A DNA stretch of 64,000 bases, from assembly GCF_038397745.1 (NCBI RefSeq), contig NZ_CP151636.1:1612001-1676000 (forward strand), in the 5' to 3' direction. The notes below the pieces were generated by a model. That model was not told the origin of the DNA and did no database searches. It worked only from the letters and a program-made list of their open reading frames with translations. Positions 34,542-42,328 of the stretch are shown one piece after another (position 1 is the stretch's first letter; each line of letters starts with the position of its first letter). The DNA is from Microbacterium sp. LWH11-1.2 (lineage in GTDB: Bacteria > Actinomycetota > Actinomycetes > Actinomycetales > Microbacteriaceae). The translations under genes were made by a program, and so were the position numbers.

Positions 34542-35538
34542 GCGGCGGGTTTCCACGTCGGCGGACACCGGGGAGCGCGGGCACGCCCTCACCGACATCC
34601 CCGCCCTCGGCTACGGCGCCGCGAACGTCGGGAACCTGTTCCGCGCGCTCTCCGACGACGATGCGTGGGCCGTGCTGGATGCCGCGTGGGAGAGCGGCAT
34701 CCGGTACTACGACACCGCGCCGCACTACGGACTCGGCCTGTCCGAGCGTCGCCTCGGCGCGTTCCTCCAGACGAAGCCGCGCGACGAGTACGTGCTGTCG
34801 ACGAAGGCCGGGCGGCTGCTGCGCCCGAACCCCGAGTTCTCCGGCGGCCTCGACACGGCGAACGACTTCCACGTGCCCGACGACCTGCAGCGGGTGTGGG
34901 ACTTCTCGGCAGAGGGCATCCGTCGGAGCCTCGACGAATCGCGCGAACGCCTCGGCATCGAGCGCATCGACCTGCTCTACCTGCACGACCCGGAGCGCAA
35001 CGACCTGGATCTCGCGCTCGCCGAGGCCTTCCCCGCCCTCGAGCAGCTGCGTGCCGAGGGTGAGGTCGCGGCGATCGGCATCGGATCGATGGTCTCGGAT
35101 GCACTGGCCGCCGCCGTCCGCAGCGCCGACCTCGACCTGATCATGATCGCCGGTCGGTACACGCTGCTCGAGCAGCCCGCCGCCGTCGACGTGCTCCCGG
35201 CCTGTCGGGAGCGGGGGACCGGGATCGTCGCGGCATCCGTCTTCAACTCCGGCCTGCTCGCCTCGAGCGAGCCGCGCCGCGACGGGCGCTACGAGTACGG
35301 ACAGCTGCCGGACGAGCTGTGGGAGCGGCTGCTGCGGATCGCCGCGGTCTGCGCCGACCACGACGTGCCGCTGCCTGCAGCCGCCGTGCAGTTCCCGCTG
35401 CAGGCGTCGGGCGTGCGCTCGGTGGTTGTGGGCGGGAGTCGCCCCGAGCAGCTGCGCCAGAACGCGGAGTATGCGGCCCGGCCGATCCCCGAGGAGCTCT
35501 GGGAGAACCTGGCAGCCGACGGCCTCATCCCGGCGTGA
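34528..35538 (+). CDS. Aldo/keto reductase, probable L-fucose dehydrogenase
   Basis: A 336-residue aldo/keto reductase of the D-threo-aldose (L-fucose) dehydrogenase group. The tetrad is visible: Asp and Tyr in YYDTAPHYG, Lys in [10 protein letters not shown], His in YLHDPE. It would oxidise L-fucose to L-fucono-1,5-lactone, the first step of the pathway, and its coupling to fucD (14-nt overlap) supports that. ATG 34528 is preferred; a GTG at 34522 is possible. Confidence 0.82.
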   Translation: MSGPERRVSTSADTGERGHALTDIPALGYGAANVGNLFRALSDDDAWAVLDAAWESGIRYYDTAPHYGLGLSERRLGAFLQTKPRDEYVLSTKAGRLLRPNPEFSGGLDTANDFHVPDDLQRVWDFSAEGIRRSLDESRERLGIERIDLLYLHDPERNDLDLALAEAFPALEQLRAEGEVAAIGIGSMVSDALAAAVRSADLDLIMIAGRYTLLEQPAAVDVLPACRERGTGIVAASVFNSGLLASSEPRRDGRYEYGQLPDELWERLLRIAAVCADHDVPLPAAAVQFPLQASGVRSVVVGGSRPEQLRQNAEYAARPIPEELWENLAADGLIPA

Positions 35539-35560
35539 GCGCGGGTGGTGCACGCCGCGT

Positions 35561-35646
35561 GTTCACATTTCAGCAAGAACGTACGGAGATCGCCCGGATC
35601 GCGTCCGAATCCTCAGGGAACACGACGGATTTGCTGAATCGTGAAC
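35561..35646. repeat. Long-range inverted repeat between converging genes
   Basis: GTTCACATTTCAGCAA (35561-35576) and TTGCTGAATCGTGAAC (35631-35646) are complementary at 14 of 16 positions with a 54-nt loop. It lies between the dehydrogenase and the LacI gene; possibly a terminator for both, though the loop is unusually long. Confidence 0.55.
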
Positions 35647-35671
35647 GCCGACGCAGTGAGACGAGACCGCC

Positions 35672-36673
35672 TCAGCGTCCGATCGTCGACTCGCGCACGA
35701 TGAGTTCGGCGGGGAACGGGGTCGTGGCGGGTGGCGGAGCGCCGGGGTCGGCCAGCTGCTGGAGCAGCGCTGCGCCTGCCGCACGGCCGATCTCGTAGCC
35801 CGGCTGCCGCACGCTCGTCAGCGGCACGACCCCCTGGTGCGCCTGGTCGACGTCGTCGAAACCGACGAGCGCGATCTCCTCGGGAACGCGGATGCCGTGC
35901 CGCAGCAGCTGGGTGAGCACGCCCAGCGCCACCATGTCGTTCGCGGCGAAGACGGCATCCGGGCGCTCGGTGGCAGGGAGGGCGATGAGCTGCTCGGCGG
36001 CCCGCAACCCGTCTTCGGTCGCGAGATGCGGCACGTCGACGACCGTGATGGTCGCAGTGGTGCCCGCGACCGCGTCCTGGAGGCCGGCCAGGCGGTCGTT
36101 CGACTGGCTGACCGCGGGATTCCCGAGGAAGAGGATGCGGCTGCGGCCGAGCGACAGCAGATGCTCGCCCGCGAGCCTGCCCCCGCCTCGATCGTCGAAG
36201 AGCACGGACGCGACGGTGTCGGATGAGCGGATGGGGCCGACGACCACCGAGCGGATGCCCCGTTCGGCCAGGAGCTCCAGACGCGGCACGACATCGCCGA
36301 GCGGATAGATCACGATGCCCTGCACCCGGTGCGCCTCGAACATGTCGATGTTGCGGCGCTCCTGCGCGCCGTCGCGGTTGCTGTTGCTGAAGAAGAGCGA
36401 CCAGCCGCCCTCGCGGGTCACGTCCTCGACCCCGCGGGACAGCTCGTTGAAGTAGGGCAGCCACGCGTCGAGCAGGATCAGCGCGAGCGCCTTGCTCGAC
36501 CCTGCGCGCAGCTGCCGCGCCGACTCGTTCGGCACGAACCCGAGCTGCTCGATCGCGTCCCGGACGCGCTCCCGGCTCGACGCGCCGAGCACGTGCGGGT
36601 GATTGAGGTAGTTCGAGACCGTGGAGGACGAGACCCCGGCGAGAGCGGCGACGTCCTTGACGCTCGCGGGCAT
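35672..36673 (-). CDS. LacI family transcriptional regulator
   Basis: A 333-residue LacI/GalR regulator: helix-turn-helix at 3-24 (VKDVAALAGVSSSTVSNYL), hinge near 45-58, and a periplasmic-binding-protein-like effector domain with AANDMVALGVL and GFDDVDQA. It diverges from the ketose 3-epimerase gene with CACGTG-centred palindromes in between, so it is the likely local repressor responding to a sugar. ATG 36673 follows GAGGAG; a longer upstream frame crosses the operators. Confidence 0.9.
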   Translation of the reverse strand: MPASVKDVAALAGVSSSTVSNYLNHPHVLGASSRERVRDAIEQLGFVPNESARQLRAGSSKALALILLDAWLPYFNELSRGVEDVTREGGWSLFFSNSNRDGAQERRNIDMFEAHRVQGIVIYPLGDVVPRLELLAERGIRSVVVGPIRSSDTVASVLFDDRGGGRLAGEHLLSLGRSRILFLGNPAVSQSNDRLAGLQDAVAGTTATITVVDVPHLATEDGLRAAEQLIALPATERPDAVFAANDMVALGVLTQLLRHGIRVPEEIALVGFDDVDQAHQGVVPLTSVRQPGYEIGRAAGAALLQQLADPGAPPPATTPFPAELIVRESTIGR

Positions 36674-36742
36674 GGATACTCCTCGTTGTCGTGCCCCGAT
36701 CACGGCAGCGGGCGGGGCGGCGACCCTCAGCGTAGCGGAGGA

Positions 36743-36758
36743 CTTGGCACGTGCCAAG
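36743..36758. promoter_or_regulatory. LacI operator O1
   Basis: CTTGGCACGTGCCAAG, perfect 16-bp palindrome, 70 nt upstream of the LacI gene start. Related to O2 at 36811-36824, 68 bp away. Confidence 0.85.
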
Positions 36759-36765
36759 AAATGAC

Positions 36766-36794
36766 TTGACTTCGCCTCGCCACCGCCGTAGCGT
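36766..36794 (+). promoter_or_regulatory. Promoter of the ketose 3-epimerase gene
   Basis: TTGACT (36766-36771), 17 nt, TAGCGT (36789-36794). It is bracketed by the LacI operators O1 and O2. Confidence 0.7.
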
Positions 36795-36810
36795 GACTCG
36801 AACGTCGGGA

Positions 36811-36824
36811 TTGGCACGTGCCAA
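36811..36824. promoter_or_regulatory. LacI operator O2
   Basis: TTGGCACGTGCCAA, perfect 14-bp palindrome at about +10 relative to the predicted start of transcription. Together with O1 it could form a repression loop. Confidence 0.85.
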
Positions 36825-36867
36825 CCGGCGAGGCGACGGTGCCGGACACCCGCCTGCGAGAGGCCTC

Positions 36868-37737
36868 ATGAACATCGGCTGCCACGGGCTCGTCTGGACC
36901 GGGAACTTCGATGCCGACGGCATCCGTCTCGCTGTGGAGAAGACGAAAGCGGCGGGATTCGATCTCATCGAGTTCCCCCTCATGGATCCGTTCTCGTTCG
37001 ACGTGGCGGCCGCGAAGGACGCGCTCGAGGAGCACGACCTCGCGGTGAGCGCATCGCTCGGGCTGTCCGAGGCGACCGACGTCACGAGCTCCGACCCCGC
37101 GATCGTCGCGGCGGGCGAGGCGCTGCTGATCCGCGCGGTCGACGTGCTCGCCGAGTTGGGCGGCGAGCACTTCTGCGGGGTGATCTACAGTGCCATGAAG
37201 AAGTACATGGAGCCCGTGACGCCCGAAGGACTCGCGAGCAGTCGCGCCGCCATCGCGCGGGTCGCCGACCACGCCGCCGAGCGCGGGGTGTCGGTGTCGC
37301 TCGAGGTGGTCAACCGCTACGAGACCAACGTGCTGAACACGGCACGTCAGGCGCTCGGCTACCTGGCGGAGGTCGACCGGCCCAATGTCGGGATCCACCT
37401 CGACACGTACCACATGAACATCGAGGAGTCGGATATGTTCGCGCCGGTCCTCGACGCCGCTCCCGCCCTGCGCTACGTGCACATCGGCGAGAGCCATCGG
37501 GGCTACCTCGGCACCGGGACGGTCGACTTCGACACCTTCTTCAAGGCGCTCGGCCGCATCGGGTACGACGGTCCGATCGTCTTCGAGTCGTTCTCGTCGG
37601 CCGTGGTCGCTCCTGATCTCAGCCGGATGCTGGGCATCTGGCGGAACCTCTGGACCGACAACGACGAACTGGGCGCCCACGCCAACGCGTACATCCGCGA
37701 CAAGCTCGTGGCGGTCGAATCGATCCGCCTGCACTGA
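36868..37737 (+). CDS. Ketose 3-epimerase, D-tagatose/D-allulose 3-epimerase-like
   Basis: A 289-residue TIM-barrel epimerase that moves the C3 hydroxyl of a free ketose. The metal-binding and catalytic set is visible: Glu146 (SLEVVNR), Asp179 (HLDTYHMN), His205 (YVHIGES) and Glu240 (VFESF); EVVNRYETNVLNTA is the signature of D-tagatose 3-epimerase/D-psicose 3-epimerase-type enzymes. The substrate might be D-allulose, D-tagatose or an L-ketose. ATG 36868 starts the fold. It is regulated separately from the fucose genes by the divergent LacI protein. Confidence 0.83.
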   Translation: MNIGCHGLVWTGNFDADGIRLAVEKTKAAGFDLIEFPLMDPFSFDVAAAKDALEEHDLAVSASLGLSEATDVTSSDPAIVAAGEALLIRAVDVLAELGGEHFCGVIYSAMKKYMEPVTPEGLASSRAAIARVADHAAERGVSVSLEVVNRYETNVLNTARQALGYLAEVDRPNVGIHLDTYHMNIEESDMFAPVLDAAPALRYVHIGESHRGYLGTGTVDFDTFFKALGRIGYDGPIVFESFSSAVVAPDLSRMLGIWRNLWTDNDELGAHANAYIRDKLVAVESIRLH

Positions 37738-37924
37738 GGCGGGCAGCCGGATCCGGCGGCGGGAAGATCAAGATGTTATTACAGGCCTTCCCCATCCGTG
37801 CTTCGTTAGATACATTCAGATACAACTTGCGCGGAAGAGGCGCAGGCCGCAGAATTGATCCGATGTTTACTGCGGCCCGCATCGCCGGACTCGCAACATG
37901 ACCTTCAAGGAAGCAGGTGAGCAC
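37738..37924. other. Intergenic region before the ABC importer
   Basis: 187 nt. It holds two direct AGATACA repeats (37808-37814, 37818-37824), exactly 10 bp apart as expected for one helix face, and the fucose-regulon site C at 37858-37870 overlapping a TTTACT -10-like box (37866-37871). No hairpin terminator for the epimerase is evident. Confidence 0.6.
37858..37870. promoter_or_regulatory. Fucose-regulon operator, site C
   Basis: ATCCGATGTTTAC, identical to 33181-33193 over all 13 positions, and preceded by TTG as at 30416-30418. It would link the importer to the fucose catabolic genes. Confidence 0.65.
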
Positions 37925-39427
37925 ATGAGTGAGCCCATTCTCAGAGTGGAGGGGATCAGCAAGGGATTCCCCGGTGTGCAGGCGCTGAAAGACGTGCACC
38001 TGGAGGTGCGTGCCGGCGAGGTGCTGGTGCTGGTGGGAGAGAACGGCGCCGGCAAGTCGACGCTGATGAAGATCCTCTCCGGGATCTACACCAAGGACGA
38101 GGGCACCATCACGTTCGAGGGGCAGGAGGTCGAGCTCACCAGCCCGCTGCAGGCCCAGGAGCTCGGCATCACGATCATCCATCAGGAGCTCAACCTGATG
38201 CCGGATCTGACCGTCGCACAGAACATCTTCGTAGGCCGTGAGCCGACTTCCGGCCCCTTCCTCTCCGAGCGGAAGCTCAACACGCAGACCGCTGAGCTGC
38301 TCAAACGGCTCGAGATCCGCCTCGACCCGCGCCAGCTCGTCGGCGAGCTGACGGTCGCCGAGCAGCAGATGGTCGAGATCGCCAAGGCCCTGTCGTTCAA
38401 CGCCAAGGTCCTGATCATGGACGAGCCGACATCGGCCCTCACCGACACCGAGGTCGAGACGCTGTTCGTGCTGATCGAGCAGCTCAAGGCCAGCGGCACC
38501 GGCATCGTCTACATCTCGCACCGCATGGACGAGCTCCGCCGACTCGCCGACCGGGTGACCGTGCTGCGCGACGGCACATACATCGGATCACTCGACCGGG
38601 CCGACGTCACGATCCCGACGATCATCGAGATGATGGTGGGCCGCGTGATCGACGAGGGCACCCGGCCCCAGGCGCGCGAGCACATCAACGATCCGATCGT
38701 CCTCGACGTGCAGGGCCTCTCGACGAGGAACCTGCTCAAGGACGTGTCGTTCCAGCTGCACAAGGGCGAGATCCTCGGCTTCGCCGGACTCATGGGCGCC
38801 GGCCGCACCGAGACCGCGCGCGCCGTCATCGGCGCCGACCACCGCGACGGCGGCACGATCTCGATCAGCGGACGTCCGGTGCGCATCGGCCAGCCGGCGG
38901 ATGCCGTGAAGCACGGCCTCGGCTACCTCTCCGAGGACCGGAAGCTGCTCGGACTCATGCTCGAGCAGGACGTCACGTTCAACACGGTGCTCGCCTCGCT
39001 CGGCTCGTACGCCAACGGCATCGGCTGGATGGGCGACAGCAAGGCGAAGAACCGCACCAAGGAGTACGTGCAGCAGCTGCGGGTGAAGACGCCCTCGGTC
39101 AACCAGGTCGTCAAGCTCCTCTCCGGAGGGAACCAGCAGAAGGTCGTCATCGCCCGGTGGCTGATGCGCGACTGCGACATCCTCATCTTCGACGAGCCGA
39201 CCCGAGGGATCGACGTCGGCGCGAAGGAGGAGATCTACCGCCTCATGCAGCAGCTCGCTGACCAGGGCAAGTCCATCATCGTCATCTCATCGGAGCTCCC
39301 GGAGATCCTCCGCGTCGCGAACCGCATCGCGGTCTTCGCGAACGGTCGCATCACCGGGACGCTCCGCAACGAGGAAGCCAGCCAGGAGAAGATCATGCAA
39401 CTCGCAGCCCACGGGGAGGAAGACTGA
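37925..39427 (+). CDS. Sugar ABC importer ATPase with two ABC domains (RbsA/XylG type)
   Basis: CUT2-class ATPase of 500 residues. Domain 1 has a normal Walker A GENGAGKST and signature LTVAEQQMVEIAKAL-type; domain 2 has the degenerate GLMGAGRTE and LSGGNQQKV typical of RbsA-like proteins. It energises the downstream permease and binding protein. ATG 37925 is favoured by spacing and the family start; an upstream ATG at 37898 adds nine residues. The fucose-type operator upstream suggests L-fucose or a related deoxyhexose as substrate, which is inference. Confidence 0.9.
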   Translation: MSEPILRVEGISKGFPGVQALKDVHLEVRAGEVLVLVGENGAGKSTLMKILSGIYTKDEGTITFEGQEVELTSPLQAQELGITIIHQELNLMPDLTVAQNIFVGREPTSGPFLSERKLNTQTAELLKRLEIRLDPRQLVGELTVAEQQMVEIAKALSFNAKVLIMDEPTSALTDTEVETLFVLIEQLKASGTGIVYISHRMDELRRLADRVTVLRDGTYIGSLDRADVTIPTIIEMMVGRVIDEGTRPQAREHINDPIVLDVQGLSTRNLLKDVSFQLHKGEILGFAGLMGAGRTETARAVIGADHRDGGTISISGRPVRIGQPADAVKHGLGYLSEDRKLLGLMLEQDVTFNTVLASLGSYANGIGWMGDSKAKNRTKEYVQQLRVKTPSVNQVVKLLSGGNQQKVVIARWLMRDCDILIFDEPTRGIDVGAKEEIYRLMQQLADQGKSIIVISSELPEILRVANRIAVFANGRITGTLRNEEASQEKIMQLAAHGEED

Positions 39428-40461
39428 TGAGCACCCCACAGCAGCCCGGATCGTCGACGACGACGGTCATCCAGACGGCGGTGAACGAGAACACCGACAA
39501 GCGCGACGTCGGAGCGTTCCTGAAGCGCCAGCTCCAGCAGTCGCTGGCATTCGGCACCCTCATCGTCCTGGTGATCTTCTTCACGATCGCCAGCCCGAAC
39601 TTCTTCACCTTCAGCAACATCGCCACCGTCCTCCTCTCGACCGCGGTCATCGGCATCCTCGCCCTCGGCACGACGTTCGTCATCATCACCGGCGGCATCG
39701 ACCTGTCGATCGGCACCGGCATGGCGCTCTGCGCCGTGATGACCGGTGTGTTCGTGACCAACATGGGCCTCCCGGTCTGGGTCGGCGTGATCGGCGGCGT
39801 GCTGACCGGTGTGCTGATGGGCCTGGTGAACGGCGTGAACATCACGTTCCTCCGGCTTCCTCCGTTCATCGCCACGCTCGCGATGATGATGATCGCGGGC
39901 GGTCTCGCCCTCGTCATCTCCAACGTCTCGCCGATCTACTTCTCCACCTCGGCGCCGGACTTCAAGAAGATCGCGCTCGGCGTGATCATCCCCGGCATCC
40001 CGAACGCCGTGCTCATCACGGCCGTCGTCGCGATCATCGCGTGGCTGGTCCTGTCGAAGACGCTCCTCGGCCGCTACACCTTCGCGATCGGCTCCAACGA
40101 GGAGGCCACGCGTCTCTCGGGTGTCAACACCCGTCGCTGGACGATCCTCATCTACATGTTCGCCGGCGCCTTCACCGGCATCGCGGGCATCGTGATCGCC
40201 GCTCGCCTCGACTCGGCCCAGCCGCAGATCGGCATGGGGTACGAGCTGCAGGCGATCGCCGCGGTCATCATCGGCGGCACCTCGCTGCTGGGCGGCCGCG
40301 GATCCATCCTCGGCACCGTGATCGGCGCGCTCATCATGAGCGTGCTCGTCAACGGCCTGCGCATCCTGTCGATCCAGCCCGAATGGCAGAACATCGTCGT
40401 CGGCGTCGTCGTGCTGCTGGCCGTGTTCCTCGACTCGCTGCGCAACCGCCAGCGGACCTGA
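39427..40461 (+). CDS. Sugar ABC importer permease (RbsC type)
   Basis: A 344-residue CUT2 permease with a charged N-terminus of about 40 residues and roughly eight to ten membrane helices. Family motifs include GTTFVIITGGIDLSIG and IIGGTSLLGGRGS. Its ATG shares one base with the ATPase stop (TGATG), indicating translational coupling. Confidence 0.92.
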   Translation: MSTPQQPGSSTTTVIQTAVNENTDKRDVGAFLKRQLQQSLAFGTLIVLVIFFTIASPNFFTFSNIATVLLSTAVIGILALGTTFVIITGGIDLSIGTGMALCAVMTGVFVTNMGLPVWVGVIGGVLTGVLMGLVNGVNITFLRLPPFIATLAMMMIAGGLALVISNVSPIYFSTSAPDFKKIALGVIIPGIPNAVLITAVVAIIAWLVLSKTLLGRYTFAIGSNEEATRLSGVNTRRWTILIYMFAGAFTGIAGIVIAARLDSAQPQIGMGYELQAIAAVIIGGTSLLGGRGSILGTVIGALIMSVLVNGLRILSIQPEWQNIVVGVVVLLAVFLDSLRNRQRT

Positions 40462-40546
40462 AGCAGTTCGACCCGACTCAACTGAATAGCACCACGCAGT
40501 CCACCGTCGGCCCCGGCCGGCAATCACAGAGAACAATGGAGTTTCC

Positions 40547-41548
40547 ATGACATTCGGCAAGAAGACCGCATTCGCGGCACTCGTGGCAGCATCCGCGCTG
40601 GTGTTCGCCGGCTGCGCCGGCGGCGGAGACGTGATCGAAGAAGGCAGCGGCGGCGGCAGTGGCTCAGGCGACGGCGAGATGTACATCGCCCTCGTCTCGA
40701 AGGGCTTCCAGCACCAGTTCTGGCAGGCCGTGAAGAAGGGCGCGGAGCAGAAGGCGGAAGAGCTCGGCGTCAAGATCACGTTCGAAGGCCCCGCGGCCGA
40801 GACCGAGATCGCCGGCCAGCTCGAGATGCTGACCGCCGCGATCGACAAGAACCCGGATGCCATCGCCTACGCGGCGCTGGACCCCGAGGCCTGTGTCGCC
40901 CCGCTCGAGCAGGCGAAGTCGAAGGACATCCCTGTCGTCTACTTCGACGCTCCCTGCAACGGCGACGTCGGGCTCAGCCTGTCGGCGACCGACAGCAAGG
41001 TCGCGGGCGCGCTCGCCGCAGAGCACATGGCCGAGCTGATCGGCGGTGAGGGCCAGGTCGCGATCGTGGGCCACTCGCAGATCAACTCGACCGGTGTCGA
41101 GCGTCGTGACGGCTTCGTCGAGAAGATCGAGGCCGACTACCCCGACATCGAGATCGTCGACATCCAGTACGGCGACGGCGACCACCTGAAGTCGGCCGAC
41201 ATCGCGAAGACGCTGATCGCGGCGCACCCCGACCTCAAGGGCATCTACGGCACCAACGAGGGCTCGGCCATCGGCGTCGTGAACGCCGTGAACGAGCTCG
41301 GCCTGGAGAAGGGCAAGATCACGATCGTCGGCTTCGACTCCGGAGCGGCGCAGATCAACGCCATCAAGGACGGCACCATGGCCGGCGCCATCACGCAGGA
41401 CCCGATCGGCATCGGCGAGCAGGTCGTGCAGGCCGCCTACGACGCGGCCAACGGCAAGGAGGTCGACGAGTTCTACGACACCGGTTCCTACTGGTACGAC
41501 AAGACCAACATCGAAGACCCGAAGATCGCCGCAGTCCTCTACGAGTGA
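40547..41548 (+). CDS. Sugar-binding lipoprotein of the RbsABC-type importer
   Basis: Periplasmic-binding-protein-like receptor of 333 residues (RbsB family). Signal peptide with lipobox FAGC (Cys23), Gly/Ser linker, then the domain with FQHQFWQAVKKGAE, the central KDIPVVYFD and YGTNEGSAIGVVNA. It binds a monosaccharide outside the cell. 85 nt separate it from the permease, enough for an internal processing or start site. It ends the operon and is followed by a terminator. Confidence 0.9.
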   Translation: MTFGKKTAFAALVAASALVFAGCAGGGDVIEEGSGGGSGSGDGEMYIALVSKGFQHQFWQAVKKGAEQKAEELGVKITFEGPAAETEIAGQLEMLTAAIDKNPDAIAYAALDPEACVAPLEQAKSKDIPVVYFDAPCNGDVGLSLSATDSKVAGALAAEHMAELIGGEGQVAIVGHSQINSTGVERRDGFVEKIEADYPDIEIVDIQYGDGDHLKSADIAKTLIAAHPDLKGIYGTNEGSAIGVVNAVNELGLEKGKITIVGFDSGAAQINAIKDGTMAGAITQDPIGIGEQVVQAAYDAANGKEVDEFYDTGSYWYDKTNIEDPKIAAVLYE

Positions 41549-41566
41549 CCTCGGCAGATCCACGGG

Positions 41567-41592
41567 AGCCCCTCACCTTCGGGTGGGGGGCT
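41567..41592 (+). terminator. Rho-independent-like terminator
   Basis: Stem AGCCCCTCACC (41567-41577) / GGTGGGGGGCT (41582-41592) with a TTCG tetraloop and one G-T pair; followed by TCTTCGT. Confidence 0.8.
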
Positions 41593-41668
41593 TCTTCGTG
41601 CGCGCGGCGAATGAGGACAGGATCCGTCCGCGGCGAATGTCACGATGTGATCGACGAAAGGATGCACC

Positions 41669-42217
41669 ATGACCACCACCCCCGCGCGACCTGACGGCTC
41701 CAACACCGTCAACCCCTTCCTCATGACCGACGACGCCGCACGGATCATCGACTTCCTCACGCGCGTCTTCGGCGCGATCGACGTGCCCGAGGCGCGGACG
41801 CTCGACACCGACGGGCTGATCCTGCACTCCGAGCTGCGCATCGGAGACTCCCTGATCACGGTGGCGGATCGCAAGCCGGACTGGCCGTTCACGCCCGGCT
41901 TCCTCCAGGTCTACGTCGACGACGTCGAGGCGACGCTGGAACGCGCGGTCGCGCTCGGTGCGCGCATCGTGACCCGCCCGACGGACTTCTTCGGCGACAC
42001 GTTCTCGCGCTTCACCGATCCGTCCGGCAATCTGTGGTGGGTGTATCGGCACGAGCCGCAGGAAGCGGCCTGGGATGCCGCGCCGGCTGTGGACGCCGGA
42101 ACGACCGATGCCGACGCCGAGGACTGGTCCAGCTTCACCTCTCCGGAGCTCGAGTACATCCACGAGAGCCTGGTCGAGGCGATGACATCGTTGCAGGATC
42201 CGCGGCTCGCGAACTGA
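41669..42217 (+). CDS. VOC (glyoxalase/bleomycin-resistance fold) family protein
   Basis: A 182-residue vicinal-oxygen-chelate protein. The paired beta-alpha-beta3 units are seen: NPFLMTDDAARIIDFLTRVFGA at the start and VYVDDVEATLERAVALGA in the middle, ending in FTDPSGNLWWVYRH. Members include dioxygenases, isomerases and binding proteins; no function can be assigned. The last 50 residues are an acidic extension. Ribosome-binding site AAAGGA upstream. Unrelated in strand to its catabolic neighbours. Confidence 0.75.
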   Translation: MTTTPARPDGSNTVNPFLMTDDAARIIDFLTRVFGAIDVPEARTLDTDGLILHSELRIGDSLITVADRKPDWPFTPGFLQVYVDDVEATLERAVALGARIVTRPTDFFGDTFSRFTDPSGNLWWVYRHEPQEAAWDAAPAVDAGTTDADAEDWSSFTSPELEYIHESLVEAMTSLQDPRLAN

Positions 42218-42226
42218 GGCGCCTGG

Positions 42227-42299
42227 TCGGGCGGAGATCTCACGTTCGGGAGTTGGATCTGAGCCTCAGACTCCTCCCGTCGCGGAGAACTCCGCCCGA
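42227..42299. terminator. Nested inverted repeats between converging genes
   Basis: TCGGGCGGAG (42227-42236) pairs with CTCCGCCCGA (42290-42299), enclosing CGGGAG (42247-42252) / CTCCCG (42274-42279) and TCTGA (42258-42262) / TCAGA (42266-42270). Probably a bidirectional terminator. Confidence 0.55.
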
Positions 42300-42328
42300 A
42301 CAGCTGTCAGATGACGCAGCGCCGCGAC

